A program made the position numbers and the translations under genes. Shown here piece after piece: positions 31,852 through 42,944 of a DNA stretch of 64,000 bases (positions are counted from its first letter, which is position 1; each line of letters begins with the position of its first letter). Source of the stretch: Rhynchopus sp. YZ270_cl-10 (taxonomy: Eukaryota; Euglenozoa; Diplonemea; Diplonemida; Diplonemidae); contig OZ037900.1 of assembly GCA_964035575.1 (NCBI GenBank), positions 992,001-1,056,000 on the forward strand. Direction: 5' to 3'. A model generated the notes under the pieces. The model was not told where the DNA came from. It saw nothing but the letters and a program-made list of their open reading frames with translations, and ran no database searches.

Positions 31852-33921
31852 ATGTGCCGTCTTGTGACACTGCTCACGCTAGCTTCTGCTGTGAGTCGTT
31901 CCGTTGCCTTCGAAGAACCTGACTGCCCCCTCCAGAACGATGTGGACTTTGCTGAAAGCAGCGACTTCGACCCGAACCTTCCCCTCACATTCGGTGGTGG
32001 CATTGTGATTGAGATGACTGTGACCACACCAAGTTCTTCTTCAAAAAACGCACGTGTGTTCAGCTTTTCGAACTACGGACGGGATGTTGTGCAGATGAGT
32101 ACAGCATCGAGTGGGTACTTATTCTTTGGTACCAGTCGTGGGTCTGGGAGTGTGTCGGGTATCTCGGCATCGAGTACTCACAACGGCGAGACGTTCACAG
32201 TCCGTGCTGTGATCCTCCCAGGAAGCACTGCAGACAGCACAACAGGACAGTGTTTCTTGTATCTCAATGGCACTCTCAGCAGTTCCGGATACTGTGCCCT
32301 CCCAACCTTTGTGGAGCGTCGTGCAAACTTCATTGGTTACGACCTGAGCGACAACCCAACTTTTGAAGGCACAGTTTCAAACTTCACACTGAAGGCATGC
32401 AGCGTGACTCCAAGTGTGCCCACACCACTGCCATCCCCACAGTGTCTTCTCCAGAACGATGTGGACTTTGCTGAAAGCAGCGACTTCGACCCGAACCTTC
32501 CCCTCACATTCGGTGGTGGCATTGTGATTGAGATGACCCTGACCACACCAAGTACTTATTCATACAAGGCACGTGTCTTCAGCTTTTCCAACTACGGGAA
32601 CGATACTGTGAGGATGAGCGTAACTTCTGGTGGGGCGATCTTCTTTGGTGTGAGTAGGGGTTCTGGGAGTGTGTCGGGTATCACATCACGATCCGGTTAC
32701 AATGGTGTAACAATCACACTTAGTGCTGGGATCCTCCCAGGAAGCACTGCAGACAGCACAACTGGAGAGTGTTTCTTGTACATCAACAACGTGCTTGAGG
32801 CCTATTCTTCAAGCTGTCCCCTCCCAACCTTTGTGGAGCGTCGTGCGAACTTCATTGGTCACGACCTGACCGATTACCTAAATTTTAAGGGCACAGTTGC
32901 AAACTTCACACTGAAGGCGTGCAACGTGACTCCAAGTGTGCCCACACCACTGCCATCCCCACAGTGTCTTCTCCAGAACGATGTGGACTTTGCTGAAAGC
33001 AGCGACTTCGACCCGAACCTTCCCCTCACATTCGGTGGTGGCATTGTGATTGAGATGACGCTGACCACACCAAGTACCTCTTCATACGGGTCACGTGTGT
33101 TCAGCTTTTCTAACTACGGGAGCGATATTGTGAGGATGAACGTAACTTCTGTTGGGGCGATCTTTTTTGGTGTGAGTCGGGGTTCTGGGAGTGTGTCGGG
33201 TATCACGTCTCGTTACGGTTACAATGATGTAACTATCTCAGTCCGTGCTGTGATCCTCCCAGGAAGCACTGCAGACAGCACAACGGGACAGTGTTTATTG
33301 TACATCAACAATGTGCTTCAGGCCTATTCTTCAAGCTTCCCCCTCCCAATGAGGGTGGTGAGGAAGTCAAACTTCATTGCTAACGACACTGACTCGAGCA
33401 TACCAACCTTTCAGGGCACAGTTGCGGACTTCAGCATGCGCTCTTGCAACGGGTCTGTGGACACATCTGCACCGGCAACGGCTGTGCCGTTCACGTCGCT
33501 GCCGAACACCTTAGCACCTGACACTGCTGCACCGCCGCCGAGGACAGCACACCCCGGCCCTCCTGGCGACAGCGCCGCACCGATGGTGCCGACAGCAGTG
33601 CCGACAGTAGTACCCACTCCACTTCGTACCTCCGCACCCACAGAACCGAGCAACGCAACTGCCTTTGATGAAACAGACGCCCCAACGACTGCCGCACCAG
33701 AGAAGGACGACAGCGGGACACCGTGGTGGGTGTGGGTGATGCTTGGCCTGGGCACCCTGCTTGTGCTGGTGGTGGGTGGTTTACTGCTGTGCTTCTGCCA
33801 TCGTGGGAACGGCACGTCCCCACCCACAGTCGACTCACACCACATCCAGGCGGAGACGGACCACGGAGCTTCGGAGCTGCTGTACCATGGTGTGGACGAT
33901 GAGCCTGAAGTGGCGTGCTGA
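31852..33921 (+). CDS. copy E: three-module lectin-like type I surface protein
   Basis: 689 residues starting MCRLVTLLTLASAVSRSVAF. The one-base difference upstream makes this ATG the only in-frame start, which argues that it is the true start in the whole family. Modules begin near residues 25, 197 and 370. The third lacks the Cys of SSC (SSSFPLPMRVVRKSNFI), so a disulfide found elsewhere is lost. Short stalk (about 535-620) with only two AVPT/VVPT units, transmembrane helix about 625-649, tail ending EVAC. 3' flank is of class E/G. Adhesin/antigen role inferred. Confidence 0.85.
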   Translation: MCRLVTLLTLASAVSRSVAFEEPDCPLQNDVDFAESSDFDPNLPLTFGGGIVIEMTVTTPSSSSKNARVFSFSNYGRDVVQMSTASSGYLFFGTSRGSGSVSGISASSTHNGETFTVRAVILPGSTADSTTGQCFLYLNGTLSSSGYCALPTFVERRANFIGYDLSDNPTFEGTVSNFTLKACSVTPSVPTPLPSPQCLLQNDVDFAESSDFDPNLPLTFGGGIVIEMTLTTPSTYSYKARVFSFSNYGNDTVRMSVTSGGAIFFGVSRGSGSVSGITSRSGYNGVTITLSAGILPGSTADSTTGECFLYINNVLEAYSSSCPLPTFVERRANFIGHDLTDYLNFKGTVANFTLKACNVTPSVPTPLPSPQCLLQNDVDFAESSDFDPNLPLTFGGGIVIEMTLTTPSTSSYGSRVFSFSNYGSDIVRMNVTSVGAIFFGVSRGSGSVSGITSRYGYNDVTISVRAVILPGSTADSTTGQCLLYINNVLQAYSSSFPLPMRVVRKSNFIANDTDSSIPTFQGTVADFSMRSCNGSVDTSAPATAVPFTSLPNTLAPDTAAPPPRTAHPGPPGDSAAPMVPTAVPTVVPTPLRTSAPTEPSNATAFDETDAPTTAAPEKDDSGTPWWVWVMLGLGTLLVLVVGGLLLCFCHRGNGTSPPTVDSHHIQAETDHGASELLYHGVDDEPEVAC

Positions 33922-34450
33922 GGGAATGGTGTTCGTGTGTTCAGATGTGCGACATGGAAGCACCAGGAAACTGAGTGCGACTGTGAAGAGTGGTTCAAAT
34001 GTACTTCTCTCACTTTTTTTTTTACGTTTTGTTTTATCGTCAGGGGGCTTTCTGGGACTATATTTATTGTCGTTAGTGGAGCTTATTACACATGGAAGAG
34101 CTGCCATCCAGGGGTGAGATGTGCTGCCTGTTAATGCCTTCTCGTGTCCGCGTTGCCCTCGGTAGCCCCAAGGCAAGACGCCGTTCAGAAGCCAGGTAGC
34201 GCATGCTGCCCCCCGCCCCCACCCCTCTACACTGTCCCCGTAGCTCCCCCCGATACGTAAGGAGCCATCTGAGTCGACAAGGCAAGGCGCTCCCCCAAAG
34301 CGATGGCATTGGATGGTACATACCCGTTGACGAACTAAGCCATGATTGCCCTTAGGGTCCGCTATGCTCCCACCATAACACGCGCAAAATTTGTCCCTCT
34401 TTGATCTTTCAAATGAGACCGGAATCGGTCAAAAAAAATGCCAGTAGTGT
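33922..34450. other. 3' flank of copy E (flank class E/G)
   Basis: Shared with 47423-47775 after G. Relative to G it has an extra ~180 bp (about 34135-34312) inside TTAATGC ... TTGGATGG, an insertion here or a deletion there. No gene. Confidence 0.5.
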
Positions 34451-35063
34451 TTTGACAGCCACAGTTTCTGGCCGCACGGGAGCTTTTCGAATGCGCGTTC
34501 CACTCATAGGAACTTGGAGTAGGCAAGATGCATGACATCACAGAGTGTTGTGTCATAGGGTCTCTTCCTCAAACATGTCTTCACAGTAATTTGAGTTTGC
34601 TGAAGCACCTCTCGCATGGCACCCAAAGGTTCGAAGTAAAGCCACGGTACGGAACATTTCAAAAAATTGCGTTTTAAATTGCACATTTTTACACCCGCCC
34701 TCTGAAACGTTTTTTTATCAGATGTAAATCACAAAAATGGATGTAGAACTGCACGGTTGGGTGTTACAGTATTTCAATTCTACTTTTTTTCTCGTGCGAT
34801 CTCTGCACATCCTGCACCCCTCAAATCCCGATTTCCCCTGCACCCCTTGTTCACTTTATCCGTTAGAACGAACAAGAAATATGCGTTAAGTTTCCCCTCG
34901 CTCTTTGCTAACGACATCAAAATATCTTTTTTTGAAAAAGATCCTTGAACAAAATAGCTATTTTTTCTCGAGAGAAAGCGTCTGTTCTCGAGGGGAAAAC
35001 AGTGCTTTGTTACATTTTTTCCAGTGTTTGAATCACAGAAATACACTTTTTTATAGTTTTATA
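34451..35063. other. repeat mosaic before the 7-bp satellite
   Basis: 34617-34690 repeats 4531-4610. 34718-34780 is a weak copy of repeat R1. 34800-34900 carries the CACCCCTTGTTCAC / TTATCCGTTAGAACGAAC block of repeat R2. 34907-34945 (TTTGCTAACGACATCA ... GAAAAAGATCCTTGAA) recurs at 49510-49555, also next to a satellite. No gene. Confidence 0.5.
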
Positions 35064-35691
35064 CACACAGTACACAGTACACAGTACACAGTACACAGTA
35101 CACAGTACACAGTACACAGTACACAGTACACAGTACACAGTACACAGTACACAGTACACAGTACACAGTACACAGTACACAGTACACAGTACACAGTACA
35201 CAGTACACAGTACACAGTACACAGTACACAGTACACAGTACACAGTACACAGTACACAGTACACAGTACACAGTACACAGTACACAGTACACAGTACACA
35301 GTACACAGTACACAGTACACAGTACACAGTACACAGTACACAGTACACAGTACACAGTACACAGTACACAGTACACAGTACACAGTACACAGTACACAGT
35401 ACACAGTACACAGTACACAGTACACAGTACACAGTACACAGTACACAGTACACAGTACACAGTACACAGTACACAGTACACAGTACACAGTACACAGTAC
35501 ACAGTACACAGTACACAGTACACAGTACACAGTACACAGTACACAGTACACAGTACACAGTACACAGTACACAGTACACAGTACACAGTACACAGTACAC
35601 AGTACACAGTACACAGTACACAGTACACAGTACACAGTACACAGTACACAGTACACAGTACACAGTACACAGTACACAGTACACAGTACAC
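35064..35691. repeat. 7-bp satellite (ACACAGT)n, ~90 copies
   Basis: About 628 bp of essentially perfect units. Open in all frames because the unit lacks stops; the HSTQYTV-type proteins predicted from it are artefacts. Same unit, opposite orientation, as the array at 48350-49131. It ends precisely at the start of the D/F/G leader homology (CCACGTTGTGCTGATCTGCT). Confidence 0.97.
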
Positions 35692-36737
35692 TCCACGTTG
35701 TGCTGATCTGCTGGTCCATTAAAGATCGTCAGACGGTATTTTTCTCATTTTTACCGGTGTAGTGCTCTCTGGGGTTCTCTAACCCAGGAACCAAGTCCCT
35801 GCGATCCGATGATCGGTGAGGCGTTTGCACGTTCCACTGATATTTTTAGCTCGTTCCTTTGTTTTTGATTTTATATTTTGTAATCAATGGTGTGGCTGAA
35901 GACAGTCCTTTTGGGGAGAGACAAAAATGTGCTACAGAAGTAGTAAAGTGACACATTATTTTTGGCTCATGCGCACCAATCCTTTTGATTTCTTCTTCTT
36001 CTTCTTTTTAGCCTCAGTGCAGAGGATGTACCCTCCACACCACTCCCACCACCCTCTCCCCTGCTGTACCTACGTACACATAGCCATCTAAAAGAAACGC
36101 TTTACATCATCCATTCTGATCCTCTAGACAGCGTCTCCCTACCTGGTGAATATCTTGTTTCATGTTGGTTGCCAAGCATTCCGTACACGAGCCTGCAACA
36201 CCAGCTTATGAGCAAATAAGATGACACATAGTACAGGCAAACCCCCCTGCTACGAAGAGACAGCCAAGTGTCAAGCGTGTTCCCGCACGATCCCGAACGT
36301 GGCAATGCCATGTGTGCACCAGAGGCATGTTGCAAGCTATCAATGGTGCGTATGAACGTTGCAGTACCTCCTCCCACATCCGAGGACACTCCAACGAGAC
36401 CCCAGGCCTTTCACATTGATAACCCATGTCATTCGGGTGTGACGGCAAAGCGAGTTGGAGGTGCGTTATCACAGCACTGCTGTCTGTTGTCTCTTACAAT
36501 TGCTAAAGATTCTGTCCTCTTGCCGGCATGTGCCCCATGTGTGTTGATGGACACCCATTCTCCGTTGGTGCTGAGGTCGGAGGTTGCCCATGTGTGGGAC
36601 AACATGTGCTGTGGTGTGGCCAAATGTTGTGATCTGCGTTCAGTGTTCCTGAGGATCTTTTCTTTGAAGTGACCAAGCATGAGAGGCTTGCCACCATCTT
36701 ACTTTCTTTGCATCCACCACCCCACACACACAGATAT
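35692..36737 (+). promoter_or_regulatory. 5' region of copy F (leader class D/F/G)
   Basis: Near-identical to the sequences before D and G. The common leader's short ORF (MDTHSPLVLRSEVAHVWDN) stops at 36670-36672. Has AAGCATGAG with the overlapping out-of-frame ATG. Confidence 0.65.
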
Positions 36738-38987
36738 ATGCCAACCATGTGCCGTCTTGTGACATTGCTCACGCTAGCTTCTGCTGTGAGTCGTTCCGTT
36801 GCCTTCGAAGAACCTGACTGCCCCCTCCAGACCGTTGTGGACTTTGCTGAAAGCAGCGACTTCGACCCGAACCTTCCCCTCACATTCGGTGGTGGCATTG
36901 TGATTGAGATGACTTTGACCACACCAAGTTCTTATTCATACGGGGCACGTGTGTTCAGCTTTTCGAACTACGGACAGGATGTTGTGAGGATGAGCACAGG
37001 AACGAGTGGCTACTTATTCTTTGGTGTCAGTCGTGGGTCTGGGAGTGTGTCGGGTATCATAGCATCCAGTACTTACCCTGGCAAGACGTTCCCAGTTCGT
37101 GCTGTGATCCTCCCAGGAATCACTGCAGACAGCACAACGGGACTGTGTTTCTTGTATCTCAATGGCACTCTCAGCAGTTCCGGATCCTGTCCCCTCCCCA
37201 CCTTTGTGGAGCGTCGCGCAAACTTCATTGGTTACGACCTGGATGACAGTTACCCAACGTTCAAAGGGACAGTTGCAAACTTCACACTGAAGGCGTGCAA
37301 GGTGACTCCAAGTGTGCCCACACCACTGCCATCCCCACAGTGTCTTCTCCAGAACGATGTGGACTTTGCTGAAAGCAGCGACTTCGACCCGAACCTTCCC
37401 CTCACATTCGGTGGTGGCATTGTGATTGAGATGACTGTGACTACACCAAGTACCTCTTCTTCCGGGGCACGTGTGTTCAGCTTTTCGAACTACGGACAGG
37501 ATATTGTGAGGATAAGCATAGCGTCTGGTGGGACGATCTATTTTGGAGTAGGTAGGGGTTCTGCAGGTGTGACGGGTATCACATCGCGTTATGCTTACAA
37601 CGGTAAGACGTTCACAGTTCGTGCTGTGATCCTCCCAGGAAGCACTGCAGACAGCACAACGGGACAGTGTTTCTTGTACATCAACAATGTTCTTGGGGCG
37701 GTGTCGCCAAGCTGTCAAATCCCCACCTTCGTGGAGCGTCGTGCGAACTTCATTGGCTACGACATGGATGACAGCAACCCAAGTTTCAAAGGGACAGTTG
37801 CAAACTTCACACTGAAGGCATGCAACGTGACTCCAAGTGTGCCCACACCACTGCCATCCCCACAGTGTCTTCTCCAGAACGATGTGGACTTTGCTGAAAG
37901 CAGCGACTTCGACCCGAACCTTCCCCTCACATTCGGTGGTGGCATTGTGATTGAGATGACTGTGACCACACCGAGTACCTCTTCTTCCGGGGCACGTGTG
38001 TTCAGCTTTTCGAACTACGGACAGGATGTTGTGAGGATAAGCACGTCGTCTGCTGGGGCGCTTTATTTTGGTGTGAGTCGGGGTTCTGCAGGTGTGACTG
38101 GTATCACATCGCGTTATGCTTACAACGGTAAGACGTTCACACTTCGTGCTGTGGTGCTCTCAGGAAGCACTGCAGACAGCACAAAGGGATGGTGTTTCTT
38201 GTACATCAACAATGTGCTTCGGGCCTATTCTTCAAGCTGTCAAATTCCACCGAGGGTGGTGAGGAAGTCAAACTTCATTGGTCGAGACGCTGATTCGAGC
38301 TACCCAACTTTTAAGGGCACTGTTACCAACTTCACCATGCGCTCTTGCAACGGGTCTGTGGACACATCTGCACCGGCAACGGCTGTGCCGTTCACAGCGC
38401 TGCCGAGCTCCTTAGCACCTGACACTGCTGCACCGCCGCCGAGGACAGCACTCCCTGTCCCACCTGGCGACAGCGCCGCACCGATGGTGACGACAGCAGT
38501 TCCGACAGACAGCCCGAAGAGTGTTGTGCCAGCACCCACAGCAGAGACAACAGTCACTCCTCTTGATATGCCCACAGCAGCACCGACTGCTGTTGGGACC
38601 ACGTTACCGGGAGCTGTTGTGACACCAGCTCCCACAGACGTGCCAACACGAGCTCCCGCAGCAGCGCCAACAGTAGGACCCACACCACTTCCTACCTCCG
38701 CACCCACAGCACTGAACAACGCAACTGCCTTTGATGAAACAGACGCCCCAACGACTGCCGCACCAGAGAAGGACGACAGCGGGACACCGTGGTGGGTGTG
38801 GGTGATGATTGCCCTGGGCGTGCTTCTTGTGCTGCTGGTGGGCGGTGTGCTGCTGTGCTTCTGCCGTCGTGGGAACGGCACGTCCCCACCCACAGTCGAC
38901 TCACACCACATCCAGGCGGAGACGGACCACGGAGCTTCGGAGCTGCTCTACCATGGTGTGGACGATGAACCTCAAGTGGCGTGCTGA
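36738..38987 (+). CDS. copy F: three-module lectin-like type I surface protein
   Basis: 749 residues. Signal peptide 1-22, modules beginning near 28 (CPLQTVVDF), 201 and 376, then a Thr/Pro/Ala stalk (about 540-680) with almost no AVPT run and different segments (TVTPLDMPTAAPTAV, TLPGAVVTPAP) resembling the C stalk. Transmembrane helix about 685-709, tail ending QVAC. Modules 2 and 3 carry STSSSGAR after TTP. The leader is of class D/F/G while the 3' flank is of class C/F, so the gene is a recombinant of two locus types. Adhesin/antigen role inferred. Confidence 0.85.
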   Translation: MPTMCRLVTLLTLASAVSRSVAFEEPDCPLQTVVDFAESSDFDPNLPLTFGGGIVIEMTLTTPSSYSYGARVFSFSNYGQDVVRMSTGTSGYLFFGVSRGSGSVSGIIASSTYPGKTFPVRAVILPGITADSTTGLCFLYLNGTLSSSGSCPLPTFVERRANFIGYDLDDSYPTFKGTVANFTLKACKVTPSVPTPLPSPQCLLQNDVDFAESSDFDPNLPLTFGGGIVIEMTVTTPSTSSSGARVFSFSNYGQDIVRISIASGGTIYFGVGRGSAGVTGITSRYAYNGKTFTVRAVILPGSTADSTTGQCFLYINNVLGAVSPSCQIPTFVERRANFIGYDMDDSNPSFKGTVANFTLKACNVTPSVPTPLPSPQCLLQNDVDFAESSDFDPNLPLTFGGGIVIEMTVTTPSTSSSGARVFSFSNYGQDVVRISTSSAGALYFGVSRGSAGVTGITSRYAYNGKTFTLRAVVLSGSTADSTKGWCFLYINNVLRAYSSSCQIPPRVVRKSNFIGRDADSSYPTFKGTVTNFTMRSCNGSVDTSAPATAVPFTALPSSLAPDTAAPPPRTALPVPPGDSAAPMVTTAVPTDSPKSVVPAPTAETTVTPLDMPTAAPTAVGTTLPGAVVTPAPTDVPTRAPAAAPTVGPTPLPTSAPTALNNATAFDETDAPTTAAPEKDDSGTPWWVWVMIALGVLLVLLVGGVLLCFCRRGNGTSPPTVDSHHIQAETDHGASELLYHGVDDEPQVAC

Positions 38988-39559
38988 GGGAATGGTGTTC
39001 GTGTGTTCAGATGTGCGACATGGAAGCAACAGAAAAGCTGAGTGTGAGTGTGAAGCGTGATTCAGATGTCTTTATCTCTCGATATTTTTTAGCATTTTTA
39101 TTGTCAGGGGGTTTTTGGAACTTTATTTTTCTTCTTCTTGAGGGCACCTAAGGTCACGGGTATCAGACGTAGTGAGGACAGCTCAGTTGATAAAATGTTA
39201 TGCTCAGTTTCTTTGAGGGTGCCAATATTTTTTTTATTGTGACTGCTTTCGATTGGAAACTGACGGGTATGTGCACCTGCACATCAATGTGTGGTAGGTG
39301 TGTTCAATGCGAGTCATTTGCGCAAAGGTCAACCGTCGGCCTTCTGTGTGCAGATGCCTATGCTGAACATGACTCCAGCAAAGGCAGCCGCATCATGTGG
39401 TTTGTGTCACTGTGGAGTTCTTTTTTACATGGGTACTATTCTATGGCAAGGATGGGATACAAGCTTGCCTTAATGTAAGGTCTGCGGAACCCTGACAGCC
39501 ACCCGTGTCAACACTTATTTTTATTTTTGGAAAAAGGTCTCTGCACTCCTGAGCACCTG
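38988..39559. other. 3' flank of copy F (flank class C/F)
   Basis: Duplicate of 22656-23239. 39190-39480 is the block also found at 57430-57690. No gene called. Confidence 0.5.
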
Positions 39560-39790
39560 CACCTCTCAAATCCCGATTTCCCCTGCACCCCTTGTTCACT
39601 TTATCCGTTAGAACGAACAAGAAATATGTTAAGTGTCCCCTCGCTCTGTTTCCCCATAGCACAGTAGCTACCCACAGCCCCTCCACAGCACTGAGGGCAG
39701 ACAGCCCCTGTCTGCTTTGTCCACGTAGGTTGTTCCGCCTAGTCACTATTGAAGGAGTCTCTGAAGCCACCCAGATGGGATGGTTTTACG
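39560..39790. repeat. dispersed repeat R2, third copy
   Basis: As 12592-12880 and 23240-23465; one C fewer in GACAGCCCCTG. Confidence 0.7.
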
Positions 39791-39917
39791 GGGTATTTGG
39801 GTTTATCTAGTCAATGATTTTTCCCCGTGAAACACACGTTAGTGTACATGGTGTGTTCTGGCACATATTGTTGATCTCGCGCCCCACTATTTTTAATTTT
39901 TGACACTTTTTTTTTCA

Positions 39918-40030
39918 GATGCAAACCACGAAATGGATTGTAGGACTGCATGGCGTTGTGGGTCCAACCCCCGGTTCTCCGGTCTTGTACCAAGGTACAC
40001 TGTCAACGAGCGAGATGTTGTATTTCAAGT
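39918..40030 (+). repeat. dispersed repeat R1
   Basis: Duplicate of 23590-23700 in the F-G spacer. Confidence 0.7.
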
Positions 40031-40564
40031 CACCCATTTTTTTAATTTGTGCAAATGTTTGTGCAAGACAATATTTAATTCTTCCCACTCTCCCACCTCC
40101 GTTTGATGTTTTTCTGACATTCTGTTTTGATCTGTGAGAGGTTAGCCCCCTTTCAAATTTCTCTGTTTTCATCATGATCTTTGTTTACATTTTGTTGCGC
40201 TGAACTAGGAAATTCAGTAAAACGCAATAAAATAAAATACGAAATTACGAATGGATGCAGACGAACCATCGAAACGGATGTTTTTGAGTAAAGCTTGGGT
40301 CCAGCGATTGTTTACGTTTTGGCAACGTAAATAATAGGAGGAAACGAGGGGGTGATGTCATGTGTTTTATTATTAGTGCAGTAAATAATTTGCAGGTACG
40401 CGAAGAGGCCACGACGTGGACAATCGCTGCCCCCCTCTTTACTCATTTTACAGTGCACGTCTCTGGGTTAAATAGCTTGCCTGTTGTGTTTGCCACAATG
40501 TGTGATCTCCACCCTTTTTCTTCATCAGGTTTTAACGACCTCACCTCTTTTCGTAGTTTGGTTT

Positions 40565-40698
40565 GGTGCACACACGACGGTGAAGGAAGTGACTTGGCTT
40601 GTGGTTTTACTTTGTGATTTCACCGTTGGCTTACAACGTCGAAACCAAAGCACAAAGTCAAACCACTAGCCAAGTCGTTCCCTTCACCGTCGTGCACC
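40565..40698. repeat. 134-bp hairpin, second copy
   Basis: Same hairpin as 24332-24465, with identical length. Part of the spacer duplication. Confidence 0.7.
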
Positions 40699-42093
40699 TG
40701 ACCTTGCTATGTAACCAAACCCCCTCTCGAGAGTTCAGCCAAAGAGTTCGCAAGAGTAGCCGCCACAGACCCCCCTCAAGAACAGAAGCCCTTGCTCGCG
40801 AACAAACATAGTCTGGTCGCGGCACAAAAAAGGGGGGAAAAAAAAGAAAAAGAAAAAACCTTCGTTCTGCACGGGGCGTGTATGTGCGGTCTTAGATGTG
40901 TATCTCGGACTGTCGTGACTTCCACCCTCCCCCCTCCCCCACAACAACGTTTAATCCACCGCTCTTTCTTTTTCACATGGGTCGTTTCCAAAACCGGGCA
41001 CCTTTTTCACACTCATTTTTTTTTATTTCTGTGTGTAGTAGGGCCTGATAAAGGGCTTGGTTTACTGTAAAAATCCCCCAAAACCTTGCTGAAAATGTGT
41101 TCGGGGGTGGTTATGGGACCCTTTCAGGCCTTACTACACACATAACTAAAAATAAAATAAATCAGTGTGGAAAAAAAGTGTGGGTTTTTTGGAAACGACC
41201 CAAATGTACATCACAAAAGGACTGCACAGGTTGGGGTCCACCTGATTTCAAGTCATTGTTGCTGTTGTTGGTGATGACAAACACGCAACAAATCAACAAT
41301 ACATAACTAAATTTGCTGTCATCTGAATCACCTTTTTTCCTAAAGTGACTTAGCATGCAGTTTATCATCTACTCACAAATATTTCTACACTGTACACTGC
41401 CACAAGGGCTTTGTACTTCAAATTGCATTCTTCTATCCCCCCTACTTTTTATTTTCCGTTCTAAGGATCAATCCACAATCAACGCCCCACATACGCCTTG
41501 TTCCCACGCCTTATCCACAGTTGGGTTTGACAAACTTTTACCTTTTAGCTGAGAGACCATTTTGTGGTCAACAGCACTGTAGTGTAGTGACCTCAGTAGT
41601 GAACAGCCCTAATGCTTCTATTGAAGGAACAATGCAAAAGGGCGAGGGCCGAAAGGCTGATGTGCATAGGGCATTGGTTGGTGTGCGCTTTGGAAGGAAT
41701 TGGTTTGTTTCATCATTTACCACAGGGGGGCGTGAGGTGGGAACCTGGTAAACACCCTAGGAACATACCCTTGCGACACCCCAAACTCGCTGAGGGGAGA
41801 GAGGTGTTGTTGCTCACCTGATCCGATACGGGTTGTTGTCCCCTTCGGTGTGTGTTTGATAACTAATACGGGGTAATTCTTGCACAGAATATGGCCCAAA
41901 GCGTGTGTGTGTGTGTAGCGAGGTACGTTCATCCTGTAAATAACTTTTTTTTCTCGAGACAGGTGAGTTCTTGTGTTCACGAGAATCGTATTCACCTGTC
42001 AACGTTTCTTCTTCTTTTCTTTGCATGCGTTGCACGTTCAAATGCTTTCTGTTCTCCTGAATCGAAAGCATGCATTTAGTTTACCCTTTATCA

Positions 42094-42222
42094 GATGTTA
42101 GCCACGAAATGGATTGTAGGACTGCATGGTTGGGAGTCCACCCCCCCCCCCCCCCCCCGGTACACCCGGTCATTGTACCAAGGTACACTGTCAACGAGCG
42201 GGCTGTTGTATTTCAAGTCAAC
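42094..42222 (+). repeat. dispersed repeat R1 with poly-C run
   Basis: ATGGATTGTAGGACTGCATG, then an 18-base C run at about 42140-42157, then CCGGTCATTGTACCAAGGTA. Confidence 0.65.
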
Positions 42223-42309
42223 CCGTTTTTTTTTCTTCTTTGTCTCGTAGAGATTCGCGACCCGCACCCCTTGGGAAACTTTATCATCTTTACACAGACA
42301 CAGCCTGAC

Positions 42310-42443
42310 CCCCCTCTCCCCTCTCCCCTCTCCCCTCTCCCCTCTCCCCTCTCCCCTCTCCCCTCTCCCCTCTCCCCTCTCCCCTCTCCCCTCTCCCCTC
42401 TCCCCTCTCCCCTCTCCCCTCTCCCCTCTCCCCTCTCCCCTCT
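42310..42443. repeat. 7-bp satellite (CCCCTCT)n, array 1
   Basis: About 19 copies, expanded relative to the four units at 26618 in the duplicate spacer. Confidence 0.95.
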
Positions 42444-42808
42444 GAAACACGCTTTAGCGGAGCAGCTTCGCTGCGTGTTGGGAGATCTTTGATAGAGACT
42501 ACCGTCCTTTTGATTTGACATGGCACGCACACTGCTATTTGGCAGAATATTTATTTGATTTTCCTCAGGCTTTGTCCTGGTTGGCCGGGGTCCGTTTATG
42601 TTTCAGTCTCTACCCTCACCAAATCACCACACCATCTTCATCAGATTTTTTGTTGGAATTTGTTTTGGGTTGTTTCGGCTTCCACATTCGCCCCCCTCAT
42701 CGTAGCGCCTATTTCGAGATAAAAGTATCCCCCTTCCCTCCTCTCCGTTTTCATCATTGCTGTTCGCCCTTCGCGGGTCTTTTAGGTACTCTCTATCTAT
42801 CTCAGATC
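42444..42808. other. 365-bp segment inserted between the two CCCCTCT arrays
   Basis: Absent from the duplicate spacer at 26.62 kb. Part of it (42540-42800) is a diverged copy of the 3' flank of B (11940-12180), so a piece of another locus was introduced between satellite blocks. Confidence 0.6.
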
Positions 42809-42909
42809 TCCCTCCCCTCTCCCCTCTCCCCTCTCCCCTCTCCCCTCTCCCCTCTCCCCTCTCCCCTCTCCCCTCTCCCCTCTCCCCTCTCCCCTCTCCC
42901 CTCTCCCCT
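42809..42909. repeat. 7-bp satellite (CCCCTCT)n, array 2
   Basis: About 14 copies, ending in CCCCTTTCTCCACGAACAG exactly as the short allele at 26640 does. Confidence 0.95.
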
Positions 42910-42944
42910 TTCTCCACGAACAGAACAGTGTAACTGCTTTTGCA

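Noticed and set aside
42094-42222. Repeat R1 as a tRNA or tRNA-derived SINE
   Set aside because: No cloverleaf and no recognisable A or B box.
42310-42909. CCCCTCT arrays as a telomere
   Set aside because: Internal, interrupted, flanked on both sides by unique and duplicated DNA, and only four units in the sister spacer.
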